From Syntrophomonadaceae bacterium (GTDB lineage Bacteria; Bacillota; Syntrophomonadia; Syntrophomonadales; Syntrophomonadaceae): 53,478 nt of DNA. Below, in pieces: positions 6,964-16,223 of this stretch. The notes beneath the pieces are model-generated. The model was given only the letters and a program-made list of their open reading frames with translations, was not told the origin of the DNA and did not search any database. A program made the position numbers and the translations under genes. Location: positions 1-53,478 of the forward strand of contig JAAYNQ010000019.1 of NCBI GenBank assembly GCA_012520725.1, read 5' to 3'. Each line of letters starts with the position of its first letter. The stretch's first letter is position 1.

Positions 6964-8034
6964 CTACATCATATATTCCAATAAGAGTTGTTCCTGCATG
7001 CGTTTTAAACCATCTTTAATGTATTTGGCCCTTACCTCGCCGATTCCTTCAACATCATCCAGTTCGGCTATGCTAGCCTTCAGCACATCACTGAGAAGAT
7101 TGAAGCGGCCCATCAGATTATCGATAACCGACACCGGCAGGCGGGGTAGTTTCTGTAACATCCGATATCCCCGGGGAGAAATGGGCTGTTCCATATGACT
7201 GCTGGTTGTACCTAGAGCTAAATTCCTGGATATAAAAATAGAATCCGATATATCTTCTTCAAAAGCCTTTAACAGGCTATCCATGATTTCCCGGGGGGTT
7301 TTATCCGTATTTTTTGAGTAGTCCTGAATAATATATAGTGCTTCTTCTTCTACATTGGCGGTCATTTCATCCAGTTGCATTTTTACCAGCCGTCCTTCGG
7401 TTCCTAATTCGGCGATATAGTTTTCTATTTCTTTAGCTATATTTAATACTCTGACTCCTCTTTTTAGCACTTCACATACCTCGGATACGGTGACCATGTC
7501 TTCAAACTCCAGTCCCCCTAGCCGCTGCAGTTCTTTAAACAAGACATTGCGATATTTCTCCAAGGTTTGCAGGGCCTGGTTGGCTTTGATCAAAATGGGC
7601 TCTATTTCACGCAAGCGAAAAGTTATATTACCCTGATAGAGGGTTACTACTTTACGCCGCTGGGATATGGCTACTACCAATTGTCCGGTCTGCAGGGCAG
7701 TTCTTTGCGCTGTTCGATGCCTGATTCCAGTTTCGTTAGACGGCAGCTGAGGATCGGGGTCTAGCTGAGCATTGGCTATTAGTATGCGTGAAGCGTCTGA
7801 GTTCATGATGATGGCTCCATCCATTTTGGCCAGTTCATATAAACGAGCCGGAGAATATTCACAGTCTATGTAAAACCCACCGCTTACCAAATTCATCAAT
7901 GCCGGTGAATCACCCACCACCACCAGTCCCCCGGTGTTGGCCTGCAAAATATTTTCCACCCCTATCCTAAAAATACTGCCCGGTGCCAGCATTTTCAGAT
8001 ATTTGCGGAATTCTCCTTTATAAATTTCTTCCAC
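6964..8034 (-). CDS. disA: Diadenylate cyclase DisA
   Basis: DisA condenses two ATP into c-di-AMP and scans DNA for branched structures, linking genome integrity to growth and sporulation. The N-terminal DAC domain holds the catalytic DGA (72-74) and RHRTA (105-109) motifs. A helical spine follows. The C-terminus (about 315-350) has a helix-hairpin-helix DNA-binding motif, LDDVEGIGEVRAKYI. The 356-aa length is normal. The GTG start at 8034 has AAGGAG upstream, which overlaps the radA stop region. The gap to radA is only 6 bp, so the two are co-transcribed and probably translationally coupled. RadA is known in Bacillus to modulate DisA, which fits the pairing. Confidence 0.97.
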   Translation of the reverse strand: MEEIYKGEFRKYLKMLAPGSIFRIGVENILQANTGGLVVVGDSPALMNLVSGGFYIDCEYSPARLYELAKMDGAIIMNSDASRILIANAQLDPDPQLPSNETGIRHRTAQRTALQTGQLVVAISQRRKVVTLYQGNITFRLREIEPILIKANQALQTLEKYRNVLFKELQRLGGLEFEDMVTVSEVCEVLKRGVRVLNIAKEIENYIAELGTEGRLVKMQLDEMTANVEEEALYIIQDYSKNTDKTPREIMDSLLKAFEEDISDSIFISRNLALGTTSSHMEQPISPRGYRMLQKLPRLPVSVIDNLMGRFNLLSDVLKASIAELDDVEGIGEVRAKYIKDGLKRMQEQLLLEYMM

Positions 8035-8040
8035 CCCAAA

Positions 8041-9384
8041 TCACTCCTTGTTGATAAATTCTATTAAATCACCCAATGCTGCCAATGGATAGAGTTCAAT
8101 ACCATTATTGATATTATGGCTGCCCCCGGCAGGAACTACAGCCCTTTTATATCCCAATCTTATGGCCTCTTTCAAACGGGATTCCAAAAAGGCAACTGAA
8201 CGTACCTGCCCTGATAAACCCAGTTCCCCAATAAAAATGGTATCGGCAGGAAGAAGACGATTTTCATAACTTGATATAATGGCGGCGGCAATCCCCAGGT
8301 CAGCGGCCGGATCCTTTATAAACAGCCCCCCGCTTATCCGAAGGTATACATCCTGCTCCGATAAACGATATTTATGTAACTTTTCCAAAACCGCAATAAT
8401 TAAGGATAAACGATTTTGGTCAATACCTGATGCCATCCGACGGGAGTACCCGGGACCGGATAAGGACACCAAAGCCTGAGCCTCTATCAACAAAGGTCTA
8501 CTTCCTTCATAGCTGGAAGTAATGGCAGTACCCACAGCATTTCCTGAACCCAACAATAGATCAGCAGGATCCAAGACCTCAACCAAGCCCTCACTTCTCA
8601 TCTCCATCAAGGCTATCTCATTGGTGGATCCAAAACGGTTCTTTATACCTCTGAGCAGGCGGAAATAGTGGTTCTTGTCCCCCTCAAAATATATAACCAC
8701 ATCAACCATATGTTCCAGTACCCGGGGTCCGGCAATGACACCATCTTTGGTTACATGCCCGATCAGAAAAAAAGCTTTCTCCGTTCTCTTGGCTATCTCG
8801 ACTATACGAGCGGTACACTCCCGGAGCTGAGCTATACTCCCCGGAATAGAAGTTATGCTGCTGGAATATACGCTTTGTATAGAATCAACTATAATCAGGA
8901 CTGGATCAATTTCCTTTATATATTCCTCCAGCAATTCTATCTCTTGTTCATTTAATAAATAAATATTGGGGTTGTTTATATTAAGCCGCAGTGAGCGTAA
9001 GCGAATCTGTTTTAGGGATTCTTCCCCGGACAGATAAATGAGCTTTTCTCCCCTTAGACCAATCTTGTCAGCTACCTGCAATAAAAGGGTAGACTTGCCT
9101 ATCCCCGGATCTCCTCCCAGAAGCACTATGGAACCTGGAACTATGCCCCCTCCCAGAAGTCGATTCAATTCTTCCACTCCACTGCTAAACCTTTTAATAT
9201 CCTGACGGGAAATAGCGGTAAGGGGAACTGCCTCGATAACTCTGCTTTTCTTCCGATCCGCTTTTTTCTCCACTATGCTTTCCACCATAGTGTTCCAGGA
9301 CCCGCATCCGGGACATTTGCCCAGCCATTTCAGGCTTTCATAGGCACATTCATTACAGATAAATTTACTATTAATTTTACCCAT
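8041..9384 (-). CDS. radA: DNA repair protein RadA (Sms)
   Basis: RadA is a RecA-like hexameric ATPase that promotes branch migration during homologous recombination. The order is a C4 zinc finger (C10, C13, C24, C27), a Walker A GGDPGIGKST (90-99), the diagnostic KNRFG motif around residue 250 and a C-terminal Lon-like domain (about 340-447). The 447-aa size is standard. ATG 9384 has AAGGAGAG upstream. A terminator separates it from clpC, and a TATAAT lies close upstream, so radA-disA probably has its own promoter although it follows the ctsR operon. Confidence 0.97.
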   Translation of the reverse strand: MGKINSKFICNECAYESLKWLGKCPGCGSWNTMVESIVEKKADRKKSRVIEAVPLTAISRQDIKRFSSGVEELNRLLGGGIVPGSIVLLGGDPGIGKSTLLLQVADKIGLRGEKLIYLSGEESLKQIRLRSLRLNINNPNIYLLNEQEIELLEEYIKEIDPVLIIVDSIQSVYSSSITSIPGSIAQLRECTARIVEIAKRTEKAFFLIGHVTKDGVIAGPRVLEHMVDVVIYFEGDKNHYFRLLRGIKNRFGSTNEIALMEMRSEGLVEVLDPADLLLGSGNAVGTAITSSYEGSRPLLIEAQALVSLSGPGYSRRMASGIDQNRLSLIIAVLEKLHKYRLSEQDVYLRISGGLFIKDPAADLGIAAAIISSYENRLLPADTIFIGELGLSGQVRSVAFLESRLKEAIRLGYKRAVVPAGGSHNINNGIELYPLAALGDLIEFINKE

Positions 9385-9404
9385 ATTGCTCTCCTTATTA
9401 GAAC

Positions 9405-9410
9405 ATTATA
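9405..9410 (-). promoter_or_regulatory. Possible -10 box of radA-disA
   Basis: A perfect TATAAT on the minus strand lies 20 bp before the radA ATG, at the position expected for a short leader. No convincing -35 hexamer stands 16-18 bp upstream. The call rests on the -10 box and on the clpC terminator that isolates radA. The rest of 9411-9583 shows no gene. Confidence 0.4.
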
Positions 9411-9583
9411 CCCTAAAGCCCCACAACAATTATGTAGAATTTAAGCGTATCCGAACAACAACACCACAACATAATAATTTACACTCTCATGGAAGGCCAA
9501 GAGTCCTTATATTATCTGCTGCCTTCAGCTTCATTTAGTAGGGGCTACAGGCTGATAGCTTACCCTATAGTATCCAATTTAAA

Positions 9584-9608
9584 AGGGACCGCATTGATTG
9601 CGGTCCCT
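9584..9608 (-). terminator. Rho-independent terminator of the ctsR-clpC operon
   Basis: AGGGACCGCA (9584-9593) pairs perfectly with TGCGGTCCCT (9599-9608) around a 5-nt loop. A T-rich tail follows in the minus direction, about 20 bp past the clpC stop. Confidence 0.88.
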
Positions 9609-9627
9609 GGCTTGCACTGATAATTTC

Positions 9628-12108
9628 CTATGCTTTAGTAATGATAATTTGCTCATCCACCGCATCTACCAGCAGCTTGTCTCCCGGAACTACTGTCTTT
9701 TTCAAAATCTCTTCCGAGATACTGTCTTCCACCAGTTTTTGCAGAGCTCTTTTCAGGGGTCTGGCTCCATAGCTGGGATCATGTCCCTCTTTCATTATAA
9801 GTTTGCGAGCTCCTTCCCTTATTTCCATCTCATAGCCATTGTCTTTAACTCGCTTTTCCAAATCCTTCAAAAGCAGATCCACGATTTGAGCCAATTCCTG
9901 GTCAGACAGGTTTTGGAAAACTATTATTTCATCCAAGCGGTTAATAAACTCAGGCCGGAAGGTATGCTTCATTTGCTCCATCACCCGGTTTTTCATCTGC
10001 TGGTAATTCTGGGCTTCATCGATGGCACGATTAAAACCTACCTGCTTGTTTTGCTTGATGGATTCTGCCCCTACATTGGATGTCATAATAACCACCGTAT
10101 TCCTAAAGTCTACGGTTCTTCCCTGTCCATCGGTTAAACGCCCATCTTCCAAGACCTGCAGTAAAATGTTGAAAACATCCGGATGGGCTTTTTCTATTTC
10201 ATCCAGCAGAATAACTGAATAAGGTTTTCTTCTAACTCGCTCAGTAAGTTGGCCTCCTTCATCGTAACCTACATATCCGGGAGGAGATCCAATCATCCTG
10301 GAAACGGCATGTTTTTCCATGTACTCCGACATATCCAGGCGTATAATGGCATCTTCACTGCCAAACATGGCTTCCGCCAATGCCCGAGCCAGTTCAGTCT
10401 TACCTACTCCGGTGGGCCCCAGGAAAACAAACGAACCGATAGGACGTTTGGGATTTTTTAGCCCCGCCCGGGCTCTTCTAACCGCCCGGGCTACGGCCTT
10501 GACGGCTTCATCTTGGCCCACCAGCCTCTGATGCAGCACTTCTTCCAGGTTAACCAATCTTTCACTTTCCTCGGCCGCTAATTTGCTTACCGGTATACCG
10601 GTCCAACTGGCAACTATCTGGGCTATTTCCTCTTCCCCGACTAAACCAAATTGCCTGCATCTCTGATTCAACCACTCCTTGCGCTCGTTATCCACTTCGT
10701 TTTTGAGTTTTTGTTCTTCATCCCGCAATTGAGCTGCTTTTTCGTATTCCTGACCCGTGATGGCTTCTTCTTTTTCTTTTATTAATTCCTGCAAACGCAG
10801 TTCTTTTTGCTTTAGCTCCTCGGGTAAAACATAGTTGGCCAGGCGCACCCGGGAAGAGGCTTCGTCAATAAGGTCTATAGCCTTATCCGGCAGGAAGCGA
10901 TCACTTATATAACGGGCAGACAGCCTGGCTGCTGCCTCTATAGCTTCATCGCTAATCTTTACTCCATGATGGGCCTCATAACGATCCCGCAACCCTTTTA
11001 ATATCTCTATGCTTTCTTCAATTGTGGGCTCATCCACCGTAATAGGTTGAAATCTTCTTTCCAGAGCAGCATCTTTCTCGATGTGTTTCCGGTATTCATC
11101 AAGGGTGGTAGCCCCCACACATTGGAATTCTCCCCGGGCCAAAGATGGCTTAAGGATATTGGCAGCATCTATGGCTCCTTCGGCAGCACCGGCTCCAACT
11201 ATGGTATGCAATTCATCAATAAATATTATTACATCCCCAGCCGTCTTTATCTCATTAACGATTTTAGTCAAACGATCTTCAAATTCACCCCGGTATTTAG
11301 TACCGGCAATCATAGAGGATAAATCCAGGGCTACCACCCGTTTATTGGCCAATATCTCAGGAACCTGGTTTTCATTGATACGTTGAGCTAATCCTTCTAC
11401 AATGGCGGTTTTACCCACCCCAGGGTCCCCGATTAAAACCGGGTTGTTTTTAGTGCGCCGCGACAAAATCTGAATTACTCTTTCAATTTCTCCAGCTCTC
11501 CCGATCACCGGATCCAGTCTTCCTTCTCCGGCATCTCTGGTTAAATCCCGGCTGAAAGAATCCAGGGTAGGTGTCTTGCTACGCTGTTTCCGCTTGATTG
11601 GGCCGCCCCCCCCTGTTTCCTGCTGATTATCTCCCAGGTGGTGATTATCGTAAGCTGAAGGAGCATCTCCACCCATCATGATCAGCACTTGTTCTCTTAA
11701 GTCATCCAGTTTTACTCCCATGGATAACAACACCTGTCCTGCCACCCCATCTTTTTCATGTAATATGGCCAGGAGTAAATGCTCGGTTCCTACATAATTG
11801 ACTCCTTGTAATCTAGCCTCCTCAAAAGATAGATTAAAAACCTTTTTCGCTCCTGGAGTGATGGGTAAATCTCCTACTGCTGCTTGAGGGCTGTCACCTC
11901 TTTCTCCAATCAATTTGGTTACTTCTGCTCTTACCTTTTCCAGGTCCGTGCCCATGCTCATCAAGGCTTTTGCTCCCACCCCTTCTCCTTCACGCAAGAC
12001 TCCTAATAATATATGTTCGGTTCCAATCGCCGGGTGATTAAGCTGCCTGGCCTCTTCCTGGGCATGGATAACCGCATTTCTAGCTCTTTGAGTAAATCTT
12101 CTGAACAT
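9628..12108 (-). CDS. clpC: ATP-dependent Clp protease ATP-binding subunit ClpC
   Basis: ClpC is an AAA+ unfoldase that feeds substrates to ClpP and, in Bacillus, recognises phosphoarginine-tagged proteins through its N-domain. The 826-aa chain has two Clp N-repeats (about 1-145), AAA-1 with Walker A GDPGVGKT (227-234), a middle domain with a UVR-type segment (about 448-480), and AAA-2 with GPTGVGKT (564-571). It lacks a ClpA/B-type middle domain, which fits ClpC. The start is ATG 12108 behind AAAGGAGG. An in-frame codon 30 bp upstream has no ribosome site. It begins 1 bp after the mcsB stop, so the two are coupled. CtsR represses the operon. Confidence 0.97.
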   Translation of the reverse strand: MFRRFTQRARNAVIHAQEEARQLNHPAIGTEHILLGVLREGEGVGAKALMSMGTDLEKVRAEVTKLIGERGDSPQAAVGDLPITPGAKKVFNLSFEEARLQGVNYVGTEHLLLAILHEKDGVAGQVLLSMGVKLDDLREQVLIMMGGDAPSAYDNHHLGDNQQETGGGGPIKRKQRSKTPTLDSFSRDLTRDAGEGRLDPVIGRAGEIERVIQILSRRTKNNPVLIGDPGVGKTAIVEGLAQRINENQVPEILANKRVVALDLSSMIAGTKYRGEFEDRLTKIVNEIKTAGDVIIFIDELHTIVGAGAAEGAIDAANILKPSLARGEFQCVGATTLDEYRKHIEKDAALERRFQPITVDEPTIEESIEILKGLRDRYEAHHGVKISDEAIEAAARLSARYISDRFLPDKAIDLIDEASSRVRLANYVLPEELKQKELRLQELIKEKEEAITGQEYEKAAQLRDEEQKLKNEVDNERKEWLNQRCRQFGLVGEEEIAQIVASWTGIPVSKLAAEESERLVNLEEVLHQRLVGQDEAVKAVARAVRRARAGLKNPKRPIGSFVFLGPTGVGKTELARALAEAMFGSEDAIIRLDMSEYMEKHAVSRMIGSPPGYVGYDEGGQLTERVRRKPYSVILLDEIEKAHPDVFNILLQVLEDGRLTDGQGRTVDFRNTVVIMTSNVGAESIKQNKQVGFNRAIDEAQNYQQMKNRVMEQMKHTFRPEFINRLDEIIVFQNLSDQELAQIVDLLLKDLEKRVKDNGYEMEIREGARKLIMKEGHDPSYGARPLKRALQKLVEDSISEEILKKTVVPGDKLLVDAVDEQIIITKA

Positions 12109-12109
12109 C

Positions 12110-13210
12110 TTATTCCTCCTTTTCTGATTGAATTTCACTCTGCTTGCTTTTCAACAGGATTTCCTTGATAACTTCGGCTCTTTTAACATCCCGCATGAAA
12201 GCCTCCATTTCATCACCTGATCTTTTCTGCAAGTGTCCCGGTTTTATGGCAACTACCAATTGATTTATGAGGTAGGGATTAATTCCTTTGATTATCCCCA
12301 AGTCCATTCCCAGACGAACATCGGAGAGCAGGGTTAAGGCTTCATTGGAATTAATAACTCTGGCATTGGTCAAAATTCCATAAGCTCTTCCCACCCGATC
12401 TTCTAATTGGTACCTCATTTCCTGCTGCAGGCTTTTACGCAATATCTTTTCCTGTTCTACCATCTGTCGGGTTATTAGGCCCAGGTTGGTGATGATTTCA
12501 TTTTCACTTTGACCCAGGGTAATCTGATTGGATAACTGCACATAGTTTCCAATAATCTCTGTTCCTTCCCCATACAGCCCTCGTACCGCCATCCCCAACT
12601 GATGAATATTCTGGAATATCCTATTTCTCTGTCCACTGATGGCTATACCAGGCAGATGTAACATAACTGAAGCCCTCATTCCGGTTCCCACATTGGTGGG
12701 ACAAGAGGTCAGATAACCTCGTTCTTCGTCAAAGGCGAAATTCAGTCGCTTTTCCAAGGCATCATCAATTTTCTGGGCTAGATCATAGCATTTCTCCAGC
12801 TGTAAACCTGGTAGCATAACCTGTATCCGCAGATGGTCTTCCTCATTTATCATAATGGCAATAGATCCATCTTCACTAAGCAATAAACCACGATAAGCCT
12901 CTTCTGCTGTTCCATGCTCCGGGCTTATTAGGTGCTTTTCCACCAGTATCTGCCTATCCCAGGCCGAAGTATTGTCAAAGCTTAGTAGTTCCAAGGAGGA
13001 TAATAACTGGTCTTCGCTCTGCCTCCAGGCCTCCCTTATCTCCTGCATGGTTTTATTACCTTTTTCGGCATTCATAAAATAGGGAAAGCTTATATCTTGA
13101 AGATTGCGTGCTAAACGAATCCGGCTGCTGATTACTATATCCGATTCCGGTCCTTTTTCAGCATCCATCCAGGCTACAAAGTGCCCATTCAGTAAATCGT
13201 TCTTGCTCAC
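12110..13210 (-). CDS. mcsB: Protein-arginine kinase McsB
   Basis: McsB phosphorylates arginine residues on proteins, including CtsR, marking them for ClpC-ClpP. The 366-aa chain shows the phosphagen-kinase fold with VISSRIRLARN (26-36), the NEEDH loop (122-126) and the catalytic-type cysteine C170 in TSCPTNVGTG. GTG 13210 overlaps the mcsA stop by 4 bp (GTGA) and has GAGGAGG upstream. It sits in the standard ctsR-mcsA-mcsB-clpC order. With the YwlE-type phosphatase at 29819-30295, both writer and eraser of protein-arginine phosphorylation are in this window. Confidence 0.97.
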   Translation of the reverse strand: MSKNDLLNGHFVAWMDAEKGPESDIVISSRIRLARNLQDISFPYFMNAEKGNKTMQEIREAWRQSEDQLLSSLELLSFDNTSAWDRQILVEKHLISPEHGTAEEAYRGLLLSEDGSIAIMINEEDHLRIQVMLPGLQLEKCYDLAQKIDDALEKRLNFAFDEERGYLTSCPTNVGTGMRASVMLHLPGIAISGQRNRIFQNIHQLGMAVRGLYGEGTEIIGNYVQLSNQITLGQSENEIITNLGLITRQMVEQEKILRKSLQQEMRYQLEDRVGRAYGILTNARVINSNEALTLLSDVRLGMDLGIIKGINPYLINQLVVAIKPGHLQKRSGDEMEAFMRDVKRAEVIKEILLKSKQSEIQSEKEE

Positions 13211-13731
13211 TTGCTCTCCTCCTCATTAATCTGCTTTTCCAAGAGCTTGATTTGATCTCTAATCTCCGCTGCTTGCTCATATTTCTCTTCTTTGACGCTC
13301 TGCTGCAACTTGGATTTTAGTTGATCCAACTCCTTTTTTAAAAAGGCCTTCTGACCTCCCCGCAGGGGGATTTTGCCTACATGGCGACTGTTGCCGTGTA
13401 TACGCCTCAGGGTAGGTTCCAGTTCCGTATCAAAAGCCTTATAACACTGGGAACATCCTAGCTTCCCGGTCTGTTTAATATCCGAAAAAACCATGCCGCA
13501 GTTTTGGCAACGGCTATCATGAGTCAGAGAATGCATATCCTGCAGGTTAAAACCGCCTCCCAGGAAACTGCCTAGAAAATTGGGTATGGAAAACTTTTTA
13601 TCTTGATCAAACAATAGAAAACCCTTTTTGGCAGCGCATTCAGAACATAAGTGTACATCAAATTTCTTTCCATTAACCAGCTGGGTTAAATGAACCGTAG
13701 CTGGTTTATGTTTACAATCATCACAAAACAT
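13207..13731 (-). CDS. mcsA: McsA, zinc-binding activator of McsB
   Basis: McsA binds and activates McsB and helps control CtsR in heat and metal stress. The protein opens with MFCDDCKHKPATVH, and further CxxC pairs (LCSECA, RCQNCG, GCSQC) give the usual paired zinc sites. The C-terminal 40 residues form a UVR-type helical hairpin (KEEKYEQAAEIRDQIKLLEKQ). I use ATG 13731 because AGGAGG directly abuts an ATG 6 bp upstream, leaving that codon no spacing, while 13731 has 6 nt. The MxCxxC opening then matches B. subtilis McsA. It follows ctsR by 17 bp and overlaps mcsB. Confidence 0.93.
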   Translation of the reverse strand: MFCDDCKHKPATVHLTQLVNGKKFDVHLCSECAAKKGFLLFDQDKKFSIPNFLGSFLGGGFNLQDMHSLTHDSRCQNCGMVFSDIKQTGKLGCSQCYKAFDTELEPTLRRIHGNSRHVGKIPLRGGQKAFLKKELDQLKSKLQQSVKEEKYEQAAEIRDQIKLLEKQINEEESK

Positions 13732-13748
13732 ATCCATCCTCCTAAAGC

Positions 13749-14186
13749 TTAGTGATTCAGATTCAAATACTCGTTCAAGGCTCTGGCTACCGAATTATAA
13801 AGGTTTTTCCTCTCTTCATCGTTAAGGGTGCTGGAGGCAGATGCTACAATATGTTTTAACATACTGCCCTCATTAAGCTCTAATATCTTCTTTTCTACCA
13901 GTTCATTGATGAAATGAAATAATTTGTCGGCATCATTAATAGTAGCGATATCGCTGGTGACGGCAAAACGGGTAATACGCACAAAACCCTTGCCTCCTCG
14001 ACGACTCTCAGTACGATAACCGAATTTCTCTTGAAATCTGGTGGAAATAACATAAGTAACCTGTGAAGGTACACAGGAAAAGGTTTCGGCCAATTCAGCC
14101 CTCTGTATCTCTATCTGTTTCCCTTCACTTCTATCTATCAGTACCTTTAAATATTGTTCAATCTTATCTGCCAGGCTTTTTTTCAC
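13749..14186 (-). CDS. ctsR: Transcriptional repressor CtsR
   Basis: CtsR represses class III heat-shock genes such as clpC and clpP, and is inactivated by heat and through McsA/McsB. The 145-aa protein has an N-terminal winged helix-turn-helix with the glycine-rich wing RRGGKGFVRI, whose tetraglycine-like loop is the known heat sensor region. A C-terminal helical dimer domain ends in SSTLNDEERKNLYNSVARAL. The GTG start at 14186 has AGGAG upstream. It is the first gene of its operon, and its own operator lies at 14199-14215, so autorepression is expected. Confidence 0.96.
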   Translation of the reverse strand: MKKSLADKIEQYLKVLIDRSEGKQIEIQRAELAETFSCVPSQVTYVISTRFQEKFGYRTESRRGGKGFVRITRFAVTSDIATINDADKLFHFINELVEKKILELNEGSMLKHIVASASSTLNDEERKNLYNSVARALNEYLNLNH

Positions 14187-14198
14187 AGCTTTCTCCTA

Positions 14199-14231
14199 TT
14201 TGACTTTATTTGACTTTCTTGTATTATTATA
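14199..14231 (-). promoter_or_regulatory. CtsR operator and -10 box of the ctsR operon
   Basis: On the minus strand AGTCAAA-TAA-AGTCAAA (14215-14199) matches the published CtsR heptad repeat RGTCAAA-NAN-RGTCAAA exactly. A TATAAT lies just upstream at 14231-14226, with only a weak -35. Bound CtsR would sit at the transcription start and block the ctsR-mcsA-mcsB-clpC operon. Confidence 0.9.
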
Positions 14232-14303
14232 TTATCAAAAGAAAAAAAAATAAACCCTTAGTTAAAAGGATTTATTTTTTTGAAGCTACTTATACCCAAG
14301 CAA

Positions 14304-15041
14304 TTACTTTCCCGGTAGGTATTTATTCTTTAAGACCTGCAACACAAATAGGGGTAAGTTGACCTGTCTTTTTATACGAGCCGGTTCGGAAAGCAAACGA
14401 TATAACCACTCCAGATTAAGCCTGATAAATAATTCCGGAGCCCGCTTTTTCTCCCCCGCAAGAACATCCAGGCTTCCACCTATCCCAATACATACTTTGA
14501 CCTTTAAGTTATTTTTATGTTCATGAATCCAGAACTCCTGCCGGGGTGCCCCCAAGGCTACCAATAGAATATCGGGTTGAAGCTGATTGATTTTCTCAAT
14601 TACCGCTGGCATTTCCTGACTACTATGGTAACCATGATCCTGACCCACAATTTGTAGCCCGGGAAGGGATTTCTGCAGGCAATCTGCGGCCTGATCGGCT
14701 ATGCCGGGTAGAGCTCCCAGCAAAAAGACCTTCCACCCCTGCTTTGCTGCCTCCTCACTAAGTCGATATGTCAATTCAATCCCGGTTACCCGCTGCCTGA
14801 TTTTATAACCTTGAAGCCGTGCCGCCCATACAATGCCTATTCCGTCCGGCGTTACTAAATCCGCTGAGTTGATGATAGCTTGCAAAGAATGGTCTCGCTG
14901 GGCTAAATAAGCAATCTCTGCATTTAGAGTTACTACCTGCTGGGTACTATGGCCTTCGACCATGGCTCCAAGCTTTTCCATTACCCCGTTCATGTCTAAT
15001 AAATCTACATAAGACCCCAGAACTTTTGCTCTCTCCGGCAT
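14304..15041 (-). CDS. WecG/TagA/CpsF family glycosyltransferase
   Basis: Members transfer an N-acetylhexosamine (ManNAc in TagA) to a lipid-linked precursor, starting wall teichoic acid or a related surface glycan. The 245-aa protein carries the family motifs VTLNAEIAYLAQ, the active-site region ADLVTPDGIGIVWAA and GAPRQEFWI, then a C-terminal basic amphipathic stretch (LSEPARIKRQVNLPLFVLQVLKNKY) likely to touch the membrane. I chose ATG 15041 because GAGG lies 6 nt before it. Two ATG codons 6 and 12 bp upstream are badly spaced. It lies between mbl and the ctsR operon, among wall and shape genes. The exact sugar and acceptor are unknown. Confidence 0.9.
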   Translation of the reverse strand: MPERAKVLGSYVDLLDMNGVMEKLGAMVEGHSTQQVVTLNAEIAYLAQRDHSLQAIINSADLVTPDGIGIVWAARLQGYKIRQRVTGIELTYRLSEEAAKQGWKVFLLGALPGIADQAADCLQKSLPGLQIVGQDHGYHSSQEMPAVIEKINQLQPDILLVALGAPRQEFWIHEHKNNLKVKVCIGIGGSLDVLAGEKKRAPELFIRLNLEWLYRLLSEPARIKRQVNLPLFVLQVLKNKYLPGK

Positions 15042-15121
15042 ATTCATCCTCATTTCTGTATATAATATTTCCCCTACACCTAGCCGGATTGGGTATTATT
15101 TACCTTCTATGTACTATCCCA

Positions 15122-16153
15122 CTATCTCAGTCTCTTGATTCCTTTTTTCTTAGTTTGCCTTATAATCGCCATCTGGTCCAGGGCTTTCCCCGTGCCTATG
15201 GCTACACAGGAGATGGCATCTTCAGCCACATGGACTGGCAGGTTGGTTTCCTGAGAAAGCAGTATATCCAATCCATGCAGCAATGAGCCCCCACCGGTCA
15301 TTACTATACCATTGTTGACTATATCGGCAGCTAATTCCGGGGGAGTTATTTCCAAGACCTTCTTTACCCCTCCGATTATTGCTTCCACTGGCTCTTTCAA
15401 GGCTTTATAACTCACTTCTGAGTTTATTTCAATATTTTTGGGAAGTCCGGTCAATAAGTCTCTTCCTCTTACTTCCATGGATCGATTCCGGTTCTCATCC
15501 GTCACCCATGCGGTCCCGATCTTGATCTTAATGTCTTCTGCAGTGGGCTCTCCTATCAATAAATTATATTCCCGCCTGATATATCGAATAATAGCTTCAT
15601 CAAACTTGTCCCCCCCCATGCGAAGGGAAGAATCACAAACAATACCGCCCAGAGAAAGAACCGCTATATCAGTAGTTCCTCCGCCAATATCCACAACCAT
15701 ATTGCCACTGGCATCCGATATGTTTATTCCTGCCCCTAAGGCCGCCGCTAGTGGTTCCTCCACTATATATGCCTGCCTGGCACCGGAAGAAATAGTAGCC
15801 TGGTTAACCGCTCGCTCTTCCACGTCAGTGGCTCCACCGGGTATACATACAATGACCCGGGGTTTGAAAAAAATTCGTTTTCCCACTACTTTTTTAATAA
15901 AATAAGTAAGCATTTTCTCGGTTGTATCATAATCGGCAATAACTCCGTCTTTAAGCGGTCTAATAGCCACTATATACCCTGGGGTCCTTCCTAACATTTG
16001 CCGCGCAGCTTCTCCTACCGCAATGACTTTATTAGTATTACAATTTATAGCTACTACCGAAGGTTCGTGTAATACAATACCTTGACCTTTTTTGAATATT
16101 AATACGCTAGCCGTTCCTAGATCAATCCCAATATCCTCGCTGACGAAAAACAT
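15122..16153 (-). CDS. mbl: MreB-family rod-shape protein (Mbl-like)
   Basis: This bacterial actin forms membrane-bound filaments that guide lateral wall synthesis. The ATPase fold is seen in phosphate-1 (IGIDLGTASVLI), phosphate-2 (VVDIGGGTTDIAVLSLGG) and the adenosine motif (IVMTGGGSLLHGLD). The location just after spoIIID is the arrangement of B. subtilis spoIIID-mbl, so I call it Mbl rather than MreB. The start is debatable. ATG 16153 gives the usual family opening MFFVSEDIGIDLG with GAGGAGG 12 nt upstream. A codon 24 bp earlier would add a short basic stretch containing that ribosome site. Confidence 0.92.
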   Translation of the reverse strand: MFFVSEDIGIDLGTASVLIFKKGQGIVLHEPSVVAINCNTNKVIAVGEAARQMLGRTPGYIVAIRPLKDGVIADYDTTEKMLTYFIKKVVGKRIFFKPRVIVCIPGGATDVEERAVNQATISSGARQAYIVEEPLAAALGAGINISDASGNMVVDIGGGTTDIAVLSLGGIVCDSSLRMGGDKFDEAIIRYIRREYNLLIGEPTAEDIKIKIGTAWVTDENRNRSMEVRGRDLLTGLPKNIEINSEVSYKALKEPVEAIIGGVKKVLEITPPELAADIVNNGIVMTGGGSLLHGLDILLSQETNLPVHVAEDAISCVAIGTGKALDQMAIIRQTKKKGIKRLR

Positions 16154-16223
16154 GCTTGGCAAGGCCCTCCTCGACATTTTTCATAATTATACCATTATTA
16201 ATCCCTAATAATGTTATTTTTTC

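Noticed and set aside
9598-10137. 179-codon plus-strand frame
   Set aside because: Lies entirely opposite clpC, has no ribosome site, and clpC motifs are intact on the other strand.
15438-15905. 155-codon plus-strand frame
   Set aside because: Antisense to mbl, whose ATPase motifs are all in place.
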